A stretch of 64,000 bases of DNA. Source: an uncultured Clostridia bacterium. Its GTDB lineage: Bacteria; Bacillota; Clostridia; TANB77; CAG-508. The stretch spans positions 62,001 through 126,000 of the forward strand of contig CAKPIA010000003.1 in assembly GCA_934162205.1 (NCBI GenBank), read 5' to 3'. This document shows positions 56,977 through 64,000 of the stretch, in pieces. Each line of letters starts with the position of its first letter. Position 1 is the first letter of the stretch. Position numbers and translations under genes: made by a program. The notes beneath the pieces are model-generated. The model was given only the letters and a program-made list of their open reading frames with translations. It was not told the DNA's origin and made no database searches.

Positions 56977-57843
56977 TTAATTGAAGTCGGCATAAATCCA
57001 GTTAGGTGCTGTTAATCCGTCTGAGTAAATTACCATAAAGGTGGGATGTGGGTAAAAAAGAGATTCTTCTAACTTATAACCACACAGTCTCTTCAGATGA
57101 AATTTAACTCCATCGAAATTTACAATATCAATACATCCGGTTTGAATTAACTGCGTTGAATTCTTAGGTTCAATTAAGCTGAATTTTTCAAAAAACGGGT
57201 ACAGAGCTACCCAGTTTTTATCATATTCCTCATGCCCATGATTCAGACCAATATACTTTACCTCAGAAATTCTGCATCCATCAATGTGAATTTCATGGCA
57301 AAGCTCAATGAGCTTTTCAACAAAATGATCATCGCCAATCCACTTTTGGGTTACAACCATATTAAAGGTTGTTTCAAATTGCTTTTCTTCCAAAGCATTT
57401 CGAATGTTATCAAATCGAATTGGTAATCCAATCGTTTCTGCATTCAGAGATTCCTTATAGTGGTGTAAAGCTATTCTCAGCTCATCCACAAGACCATTTA
57501 ATCTTGCTACCTTTTCTGGTGTTAAAAAGCAACCATTGGTATTCAAGATAATTTTTTGCTTATGTGGTCTGATTCCTTCAAGCAAGGAAATAAGTTTATC
57601 GAAATGCAACAAAGGTTCTCCTCCGGTAACATCAACAACCTGAAAATCGGTAGCTTCAATACTAGCTTTAACCATTGCAGGTATATCCATAGTTCTAGGG
57701 TTTCGATTACCATGGTCGATGCAAAATTCGCATTTACCAGGGCAATCGTTGCAAAATTTAATTTGCTGTAACAGAGGTGCTTCAATTGAACAGGTACAAT
57801 TTTTTGCTGGTACTAAATGCCGTACGTCTTCATTTGGATTCAT
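56977..57843 (-). CDS. Radical SAM protein, foreign-looking
   Basis: 288 residues. The [4Fe-4S] motif is C34-x3-C38-x2-C41 (CPGKCEFC), followed by the SAM-binding GGEPLL. More cysteines near the C-terminus (GCIDIV, RLCGYK) could bind an auxiliary cluster. The layout is that of MoaA/QueE-type small radical SAM enzymes, but no partner peptide or pathway gene is beside it. AAGGAGA sets the start at 57843. GC and codon use (CGG at Arg8, GAG, CTG) differ from resident genes, so recently acquired. Substrate unknown. Confidence 0.85.
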   Translation of the reverse strand: MNPNEDVRHLVPAKNCTCSIEAPLLQQIKFCNDCPGKCEFCIDHGNRNPRTMDIPAMVKASIEATDFQVVDVTGGEPLLHFDKLISLLEGIRPHKQKIILNTNGCFLTPEKVARLNGLVDELRIALHHYKESLNAETIGLPIRFDNIRNALEEKQFETTFNMVVTQKWIGDDHFVEKLIELCHEIHIDGCRISEVKYIGLNHGHEEYDKNWVALYPFFEKFSLIEPKNSTQLIQTGCIDIVNFDGVKFHLKRLCGYKLEESLFYPHPTFMVIYSDGLTAPNWIYADFN

Positions 57844-57970
57844 TATATCGTCTCCTTCCACTTTATCCAAAAAGTTTGCACTTAACATAATATATTGTAA
57901 CATGTTTAGAAAAAAAAAACAAGATAACTAAAAAAATATCATAGATATTAGGAAATAGAGAAATAAATTT

Positions 57971-58227
57971 CCACCAGCTTAGCTGGTGGTTTTTCCTTTA
58001 CGCCTAAAAGGCTTCTCTACTGGTTTCCACTGAAGTGGCCTTTGCGACTGACTTTTGCACTTGTCAGTCGCTCCCCCTTTAAGGGGTCTATTTCTTCTAT
58101 TGTCATTTGGTCGCTCAACTTGTCTTCTTTTAATTGATTTGCTCTATATTCCTTTTAAGCTCTACCGAACCCCAAGACAATCTTGGGGTTTTAGAAATAC
58201 AAAAATTAAGTCGATTTAATCGACTTA
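57971..58227. repeat. Array of seven hairpins, possible IS200/IS605-type relic
   Basis: Stems in order: CCACCAGCT/AGCTGGTGG plus T6 (57971-57994); GCC/GGC (58002-58012); CCACTGAAGTGG (58027-58038); GCGACTGAC/GTCAGTCGC (58044-58071); CCCCTTTAAGGGG (58074-58086); AACCCCAAGA/TCTTGGGGTT (58168-58190); TAAGTCGATT/AATCGACTTA (58207-58227). GC is much higher than around it. No ORF. Such palindromes resemble ends of IS200/IS605-type or palindrome-associated elements, or a structured RNA; which one cannot be decided here. Confidence 0.5.
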
Positions 58228-58311
58228 TATCTGTGAAATCTATATTCACTTTTGGTTTTCGCAGACTCCAGTATTATCAATACTTTTAAGCAGTTCAACG
58301 AAAACGTGTAA

Positions 58312-58387
58312 TGGAGCTATTAGGCGGAATCGAACCGCCGACCTACAGGTTACGAATCTGTTGCTCTACCAACTGAGCTATAATAGC
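58312..58387 (-). tRNA. tRNA-Thr (anticodon CGT)
   Basis: Acceptor GCTATTA / TAATAGC with discriminator T and encoded CCA (58314-58312). D-arm GCTC...GAGC; anticodon loop TTCGTAA gives CGT, reading ACG. The T-arm GGCGG-TTCGATT-CCGCC is perfect. The last pair of the anticodon stem is A-C, a slight oddity. Confidence 0.93.
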
Positions 58388-58477
58388 ATATAAGTAAAGT
58401 AGTAATAATCTTTACTACTTTACAATAATTTTATAAATTATGTTTAATTGTTATATTTTTGTTATATAATTTTATGT

Positions 58478-59983
58478 TTAAAAATGTTTTCCTTTTGATC
58501 TTTTATTTCTTTTTGGTTTTACATCATCATCTTCTTGAATTTGAGTTTCTGCATCTTCATTTTGATTTTGATTTTGATTTTGTATTTTTGATTGTTTTAC
58601 TTCATCAATGTTTTTTTCATCTTTATCTTCAACATTATTGTTGATTTTTATATCATCTTTTTCATTATTAATATTATTATTTAACTCATTAAATTTGTCT
58701 CTGATATTTATATAATCATTATTAAAATATTCTTCTGTTTCATTTCTTACAGTAATATATCTTAATATAACAATTATTATTATCAAAATAGTTACAAATA
58801 TTATTATACCTCTTATTGTCCATTGTCTTATTTTTAGATTTCTATTTATTTGTTCAATTTCTTGGTTAAGTAAATCTTGATTTATTTTTGTTACGGTTTC
58901 TTCTTTTACATTTTCTTTTTTTGTAACTGTTATATTATATACCTTTTCTTCTACTCCATCTTTCTTTAATGTAATAGTTATTAAGTTATCTCCTATTTTC
59001 AAATTCTCGTTACCTTTTACTTCTATTGTAATATCTTTATCATTTGATATAGGCTCAATATTTAATTTTTCTATATTTTCATCTATTTTTACTTTATATT
59101 CATATATATCTTTAGAAAATTCTGGAGTCAACTCATAATTTTCTATTTTTAGTTCATCTAATTGTAAAATTATTTCTTCAGGTTTATCATTATTTTCCTC
59201 AGAATTGTCTGTTGTGTTATCTGTTGTTTGATTGTTTTTATTATTTTCTTCTGGTTTTGTTTTTGTTAATAATGATGTACTTACATATGCGGTTTGTCCA
59301 TTATATGTTATTTTGCTCCATCCATTATTTCCTATTCCAATTCTTGTAACACTATCTCCTTCTGATAATGACCCAACTTTTGTTGAACTTGTACTGTATG
59401 AACTTCTAATATTTGCTTTACTTTTTGCATAAACAGTTTCATTTGTTGATGTAAATATTGGCTCCGCTGGTGTAGAATTGTTATTATTGTTATTACTGTT
59501 ACCATTATTATCACTATTGTTATTGTTATTGCTATTATTACTACTATTGTTATTGTTATTGCTATTATTACTACTATTGTTGCTATTACTATTTGAATTA
59601 TTATTTGATGTTGTATCTTTTACTATTATGCTAATACTTTTACTTCCAGATACAACATTAGCAGAAGAATCTGAAACATCTGCAGCTTTTACTGTTATTT
59701 TTGCTGTTCCCTCTTTTTTGGCAGTTATAGTTATTGATTTACTACCAGATTCAACCCATTCTGACGAACTACTAATTGATACAACATTACTATCAGATGA
59801 AGTTATTGAAAACTTTCCGGCACAATCACTTGCAGTTATTGTAATAGTTGCTGTACTTCCATTTGTTAATGTGGTTTTAGATGCAGAAGCAGAAAATGAA
59901 GCAGCATTAACAATTGTATTATAGAATAATATTACAAAAAACAGTAATATTAAAAACAATATTTTTTTAACATTTTTTTTCAT
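58478..59983 (-). CDS. Membrane-anchored surface protein: Ig-like, SH3b and cadherin-like domains
   Basis: 501 residues. Signal peptide (1-27), a BIG2-like Ig domain (about 28-122), an Asn/Ser linker (123-170), an SH3b domain (about 182-242, VYAKSKANIRSSYSTSSTKVGSL ... GWSKITYNGQTAYV), a cadherin-like beta-sandwich (about 275-355, LKIENYELTPEFSKDIYEYKV), a membrane helix (about 395-415) and a cytoplasmic Asn/Gln/Lys-rich tail. It lies 20 bases downstream of the glucosaminidase gene, so the pair is a cell-wall operon. It probably binds peptidoglycan. Confidence 0.88.
   Translation of the reverse strand: MKKNVKKILFLILLFFVILFYNTIVNAASFSASASKTTLTNGSTATITITASDCAGKFSITSSDSNVVSISSSSEWVESGSKSITITAKKEGTAKITVKAADVSDSSANVVSGSKSISIIVKDTTSNNNSNSNSNNSSNNSNNNNNSSNNSNNNNNSDNNGNSNNNNNNSTPAEPIFTSTNETVYAKSKANIRSSYSTSSTKVGSLSEGDSVTRIGIGNNGWSKITYNGQTAYVSTSLLTKTKPEENNKNNQTTDNTTDNSEENNDKPEEIILQLDELKIENYELTPEFSKDIYEYKVKIDENIEKLNIEPISNDKDITIEVKGNENLKIGDNLITITLKKDGVEEKVYNITVTKKENVKEETVTKINQDLLNQEIEQINRNLKIRQWTIRGIIIFVTILIIIIVILRYITVRNETEEYFNNDYINIRDKFNELNNNINNEKDDIKINNNVEDKDEKNIDEVKQSKIQNQNQNQNEDAETQIQEDDDVKPKRNKRSKGKHF
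59516..59575 (-). repeat. 30-bp tandem repeat coding for the Asn/Ser linker
   Basis: Two perfect 30-bp copies (59516-59545 and 59546-59575) with part of a third, encoding ten-residue Ser/Asn blocks. Unit length is a multiple of three, so copy-number change would keep the frame and vary linker length. Confidence 0.85.
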
Positions 59984-60003
59984 CTTTTGTCTCTCCTCTC
60001 TAT

Positions 60004-61737
60004 TTATTTTAATGTTATCTTAGATGTACCCATAATATAGTTTTTAACTAACATATAATCTGTTGCTTTTACTTCTTCATCTTTATTTAAATCAGCTGCT
60101 ATTTTTTGGCTTACCTTAAATTTTGTTTTTCCCATAATGTAATTTTTAATTAGCATATAATCTGTTGACTTTACTTCTCCATCTCCATTTATATCGCCTA
60201 GCATTGCAACTGTATATTTATCATCAATTCTACAACCTGTACCAGCAATTGCTGAATTTGATAATTCTTTTCCATTTAAATCTTTAATTACTATATTGTT
60301 TCCTAATACTTTTTTTATGTCAGAAACTTTTGAATTAGGTGTTATTACAACTGCTTGATCTTTTATTTTTACTTTATCACTAGAAACATTATTATTTGTA
60401 TTATTATTGTTTGTGTTGTTGTTTGTATTATTGTTATCATTATTGTTTTCTGAATTAATTGGTACTAAATATAATTTATACTCTTCGTCATCATATGTTT
60501 GTCTTGCTACATATCCCGTTACGCCATTTGATTTTATTACTTTATCCCAATAAGTTCCATTTACTTTTTCTGTAGCTTTTTCTATTCTTGTTACAATTTC
60601 ATCTTTATATAAGAATTCACCTGTTGCAGTTCCATTTTCTGATTTTCTTAATGTAATTTGTTTATTAACATTTACTCTAACTATATCTGTTGATACATTT
60701 GATGCACTTGTTGTTGAAGGTCTTTTACTAACTACTGATGGCATGTTGTTATATAAAGGTATAATAAAAGTATATTTTCCATCTAAACTATCTACTTGAT
60801 TATAAGTTTTCCTTAATGTTTCTCCTTCTTTTTGAGCAGCTAATATGTTTTGCATATATTGATGATAATATAAACTATTATCAGAACTTTCTACATCAAA
60901 TTTTTGAAAATATAATGTATTTTGTCCTCTTGCAATGTAATCTTTTGCTATAAATTTTGCTCCACCTTTTATTGCCTTTACTAAACTTGTCCAACCTTCT
61001 TTTTTTGCTTTTGCTAATCCATTTAATATTACTTTTGCTTTTGTTCCACCTGTTGCTCCTATATTAAAAACATTATAATATCCTTCATATTGTCCTTCAT
61101 ATCCTTGTCCTTTTGTCAAAACTGTTCCAGTTTTTCCTTGTTCTTGTAATATTCTAGCAACCAAATAATATGGACTAACATTTGTTTTTTCTGCAACTTC
61201 TTTTATTGCATTTATATATTTTGTTTTATTTAAAAATGTTCCTTCTACCATTTTGGCAATTGTATTTTCATCATATCCATCATATGTTAATTCTTGAAAT
61301 TGAAAAATATCAGTTTCATTAATTGAATTTCTTGGATCCATCATATATTTTATTGCTGATTCTGATGCACAAACCCATCCTCCATTATCATATGCTTTAT
61401 TTCCACATATTGAACAAATCCAATCTCCAGAATAATTTGAATTACTACCTGGTACTAAATTTCTTGGAGATCTTCCATGTCCTATATATTCATTTGCAAT
61501 TACTGTATTCCAATCTAATCCTGTATATAATACTTTAAATTTCCAATTTGGATGACTTGATTGTAAAGTTTTTATTAATTTTTTTACACCTGGATATTTA
61601 CTTTCACTTATTTTATCTATATCTGTACTTATTGTTTGATTTGTAGCATATGTATTACAATTTATTAAACTAAAAAAAACATATGACATAATTATAAATA
61701 TTAATGTTATTGAAATAAATTTATTAAATTTCAACAT
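60004..61737 (-). CDS. Secreted glucosaminidase (GH73-like) with SH3 and dockerin-like domains
   Basis: 577 residues. Signal peptide (1-32), a conserved clostridial lead domain (YPGVKKLIKTLQSSHPNWKF), a glucosaminidase domain (about 180-300, YYLVARILQEQGKTG, YYNVFNIGA), an SH3b-like domain (about 350-415), an Asn/Thr linker, and C-terminal dockerin-type repeats GDINGDGEVKSTDYMLIKNY and ADLNKDEEVKATDYMLVKNY. It cleaves peptidoglycan glycan strands, and the repeats bind calcium. First gene of a two-gene operon. No cohesin-bearing scaffold is in the window. Confidence 0.9.
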   Translation of the reverse strand: MLKFNKFISITLIFIIMSYVFFSLINCNTYATNQTISTDIDKISESKYPGVKKLIKTLQSSHPNWKFKVLYTGLDWNTVIANEYIGHGRSPRNLVPGSNSNYSGDWICSICGNKAYDNGGWVCASESAIKYMMDPRNSINETDIFQFQELTYDGYDENTIAKMVEGTFLNKTKYINAIKEVAEKTNVSPYYLVARILQEQGKTGTVLTKGQGYEGQYEGYYNVFNIGATGGTKAKVILNGLAKAKKEGWTSLVKAIKGGAKFIAKDYIARGQNTLYFQKFDVESSDNSLYYHQYMQNILAAQKEGETLRKTYNQVDSLDGKYTFIIPLYNNMPSVVSKRPSTTSASNVSTDIVRVNVNKQITLRKSENGTATGEFLYKDEIVTRIEKATEKVNGTYWDKVIKSNGVTGYVARQTYDDEEYKLYLVPINSENNNDNNNTNNNTNNNNTNNNVSSDKVKIKDQAVVITPNSKVSDIKKVLGNNIVIKDLNGKELSNSAIAGTGCRIDDKYTVAMLGDINGDGEVKSTDYMLIKNYIMGKTKFKVSQKIAADLNKDEEVKATDYMLVKNYIMGTSKITLK

Positions 61738-61895
61738 TTACACCTCTTTTGTTTTTTATTATTTTTTCTAAAAATTTGTCATTTTTTATCAGAATAAGTA
61801 TATCATTATAGCCTTTTTTAGTCAATAAACCAGTAAGGTTATTTTCATTACTTTTTCGTTACCATTTAATAACAAAAATGTTACAAATAATACAA

Positions 61896-61929
61896 AAAAG
61901 AAAACAATATTTTCATATTATTTTCTTTT
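61896..61929 (-). terminator. Terminator of the small Cys/Gly gene
   Basis: AAAAGAAAACAATA (61896-61909) pairs with TATTATTTTCTTTT (61916-61929), 13 of 14 positions, about 25 bases past the stop on the minus strand. Confidence 0.65.
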
Positions 61930-61954
61930 ATATACGTATTTTTTTGTTTATATG

Positions 61955-62110
61955 TTAGTTATTTCCACAGCATCCAAAGCTTGTGAATAATAATAAGAAT
62001 ATTATTATAAAAAATAATATAGTACTATCATTATTGCATCCGCATCCATTTCCTCCAAATAATCCACCTAATACTCCGTTATTACAACAATTTCTATTTT
62101 CGTCTGGCAT
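61955..62110 (-). CDS. Small Cys/Gly-rich membrane protein
   Basis: 51 residues: MPDENRNCCNNGVLGGLFGG, NGCGC, a single hydrophobic helix (STILFFIIIFLLLFTSF) and GCCGNN at the end. Six cysteines. AGGAGG is at ideal spacing before the ATG and a terminator follows. The composition recalls small spore-surface or YjcZ-like sporulation proteins, though I cannot assign a family. Too short for ordinary gene callers. Confidence 0.65.
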   Translation of the reverse strand: MPDENRNCCNNGVLGGLFGGNGCGCNNDSTILFFIIIFLLLFTSFGCCGNN

Positions 62111-62203
62111 ATTATTCCCTCCTTTTTTATTTTGTTATGTTATAATATGCAAATTTCTATTTTTGTGTTACAATATTATAAGATAAAAATTAAGGAGATT
62201 AAA

Positions 62204-64000
62204 ATGATTGAATTACTATCACCTGTTGGTGACTTTGAATGTTTAAAGGCTGCAGTTCAAAATGGTGCTGATGCTGTATATTTTGGTGCTAATTTATTTA
62301 GTGCCAGAGCTTTTGCTAAAAATTTCGACTTAGAAGATTTAGAAAAAGCTATTAATTATGCAAAATTGCGTGGAGTAAAAACAAATTTAACTTTAAATAC
62401 TTTGATAAAAGATGATGAATTTGAAGATGCTGTTATGCTTGCCAAAAAGGCCTATGAGTTTGGTATTGATGCAATAATAGTTCAAGACTTAGGCTTAGCA
62501 ACAACTTTAATTAAAAATTTTCCTAATTTGCCAATACATGCAAGTACTCAAATGACAATACATAATTTAGATGGTGCTTTAGAAGCTGAAAAATTAGGTT
62601 TTAAAAGAGCAGTATTATCTAGAGAATTACCTATTAATGAAATAGAGTATATTTGTAAGAATTCTAATATAGAAATAGAAGTATTTATACATGGTGCTCT
62701 TTGTATTTCATATTCTGGTCAATGCTTATTTTCTAGTATGATTGGTGGAAGATCTGGAAACAGAGGGAAATGTGCTCAACCTTGTAGATTACCATATGAA
62801 TTATTAGAAGATGATAACAAAATAGATTCTGGTTATCTATTAAGCACTCGTGATCTATGTGGATTAGAATTTTTACCACAGCTCATTAACTGTGGTGTTA
62901 AATGTTTAAAAATAGAAGGCAGAATGAAAAATCCTCAATATGTTGCAACTGTTACAAGAATTTACAGAAAATACATTGATTTAGTTTTAAACAATAAACC
63001 ATATACAATAGATGAAAATGATAAGAAAGATTTACTTCAAGCATTCAACAGAGGTGGATTTTCAAACGGACATCTTTCTAATTACCCTAATAAAAAATTA
63101 GTTTTTAAAGAAAAACAAAATAATATGGGAATTTACTTAGGTAAAATTAAAAAGTTCAATTCTAATAAAGGCTTAATAACTTTAACTTTAAATGACAATC
63201 TAGAAATTGGAGATTCTATATTTGCTGAAAAAGAGACTTCTAATTATACTATTTCAGAGTTAATGAAAAATGATAAAAATATTAAGCAAGGAATTTATGG
63301 AGAAACAGTAACCTTTGGAAGAATGAAAGGAAATATAAATATAGGAGATAAAATTTATAAAACTGCTAGTAAAAAATTAACCTCCTTTGCTATAGAAAGT
63401 TTTAGTAAAGAATTTAAAAAGATTCATTTGGATTGCAATATTTCTATAAAACAAAATGAAAATATACATATATATGTTAAATGTTTAGAACATAATATTG
63501 AATCTTCATTTGTATATAACTACATGCCATTGCCTGCAGAAAACAAACCATTAGATAAAGAAAAAATTATTCAACAATTTTCTAAAACAACTGATACGCC
63601 TTTTGAATTTTCAAACTTAAATATAATTTTAGATAACAATATTTTCATACCAGTTTCTATTTTAAATGATTTAAGAAGAGCAACTATAAATAATATTGAA
63701 AAAGAAATTATATCTTCATTTAAACATACATCTGATTTTTGTTTTGTTGATAAGAATATTAAAGAAAAAAATAATATTGTAAATAAAAAAATATCTTTAT
63801 TATTAAATGAATTGAATGTAGATTTAGATTATACAAATTTAATTTATATTGACAACATATATATTCCATTAAAATATTTTTACAGTAAAAAATATACTGA
63901 TGTTTTAAGCATACTTTCTAATAAATTTAATATTTATATTTATCTTCCTAATGTATTAAGAGAAAAATATATAAACAACTTAGTTTCAATATTAAACACT
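62204..64000 (+). CDS. U32-family peptidase (cut by window edge)
   Basis: 599 residues visible. It begins MIELLSPVGDFECLKAAVQN, the standard U32 start, then GADAVYFGANLFSARAFAKNF, HASTQMTIHN, IHGALCISYSGQCLFSS and GNRGKCAQPCRLPY with the conserved cysteines, then the SYLLSTRDL-type segment and a long C-terminal extension (DUF3656-like). Relatives include RlhA, involved in 23S rRNA hydroxylation, so it may modify RNA rather than cut protein. AAGGAGA precedes the ATG. The 3' end is outside the window. Confidence 0.93.
   Translation, partial: MIELLSPVGDFECLKAAVQNGADAVYFGANLFSARAFAKNFDLEDLEKAINYAKLRGVKTNLTLNTLIKDDEFEDAVMLAKKAYEFGIDAIIVQDLGLATTLIKNFPNLPIHASTQMTIHNLDGALEAEKLGFKRAVLSRELPINEIEYICKNSNIEIEVFIHGALCISYSGQCLFSSMIGGRSGNRGKCAQPCRLPYELLEDDNKIDSGYLLSTRDLCGLEFLPQLINCGVKCLKIEGRMKNPQYVATVTRIYRKYIDLVLNNKPYTIDENDKKDLLQAFNRGGFSNGHLSNYPNKKLVFKEKQNNMGIYLGKIKKFNSNKGLITLTLNDNLEIGDSIFAEKETSNYTISELMKNDKNIKQGIYGETVTFGRMKGNINIGDKIYKTASKKLTSFAIESFSKEFKKIHLDCNISIKQNENIHIYVKCLEHNIESSFVYNYMPLPAENKPLDKEKIIQQFSKTTDTPFEFSNLNIILDNNIFIPVSILNDLRRATINNIEKEIISSFKHTSDFCFVDKNIKEKNNIVNKKISLLLNELNVDLDYTNLIYIDNIYIPLKYFYSKKYTDVLSILSNKFNIYIYLPNVLREKYINNLVSILNT

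Noticed and set aside
59516..59575. CRISPR array
   Set aside because: Only two adjacent 30-bp copies, no spacers, and they encode an Asn/Ser linker in frame.
59478..59924. 148-codon plus-strand ORF of Leu repeats
   Set aside because: It is the antisense of the Asn/Ser linker and Ig domain of the surface protein; no ribosome site.

Overview
This window is a compact, very AT-rich chromosome segment from a spore-forming Firmicute, most likely an uncultured gut Clostridia member. Support: AGGAGG-type ribosome sites, AGA as the main arginine codon, the spoIIIA operon, spoVS, ytfJ/gerW-like and CotF-like spore genes, a sufCBDSU cluster, and the recA / spoVS / ymdB / rny neighbourhood known from Bacillus and clostridia. 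Gene functions are family assignments by eye; no search was run.

Layout. 1-3734: spoIIIAA-AF (minus strand; AF cut by the edge, AA frameshifted). 3.9-8.4 kb: yebC, a short MerR regulator, a GNAT acetyltransferase, tag and mutL. 8.5-12.4 kb: an FtsX-type ABC exporter divergent from a TetR regulator. 12.4-18.9 kb: a DtxR-like regulator heading sufC-sufB-sufD-sufS-sufU-mnmA. 19.1-20.5 kb: two spore-coat genes and the front half of an M14 peptidase. 20,491-28,482: a 7,992-bp integrative element (large serine recombinase, methyltransferase plus nuclease, HAD phosphatase, HTH protein, structured DNA) that splits the M14 gene; the back half resumes at 28,483. 29-39.6 kb: membrane protein, ytfJ, DUF2953, scpA, recX, recA, an orphan solute-binding protein, spoVS, ymdB, rny. 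40-51 kb: a foreign-looking lipoprotein, tRNA-Leu, NUDIX, mgtA-type ATPase, dnaE, cytoplasmic alpha-amylase, thioesterase, tyrS. 51-58 kb: UPF0182, ftsY, two foreign-looking metalloprotein genes around a broken gene, a hairpin array and tRNA-Thr. 58-64 kb: SH3 and dockerin-bearing cell-wall proteins, a small Cys/Gly membrane protein and a U32 peptidase cut by the edge.

Most striking observation. Four genes (spoIIIAA, the M14 peptidase, the mobile-element methyltransferase and ytfJ) are each broken by one extra base. In all four the extra base is a C directly before a conserved glycine codon, so that the zero frame meets CGG and a +1 step over the C restores the family sequence. Reading every CGG by eye, I found no other in-frame CGG in ordinary resident genes; the only others are single ones in four genes that look foreign or are of unknown origin. 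This suggests programmed +1 frameshifting at CGG, or a shared unusual mutation or sequencing process, and is the best candidate for an undescribed system here. Second is the DtxR-like suf regulator, which has lost its metal ligands and gained a C-terminal Cys cluster. Third is the serine-recombinase element, whose ends reconstruct a nearly palindromic attP and an intact M14 gene.
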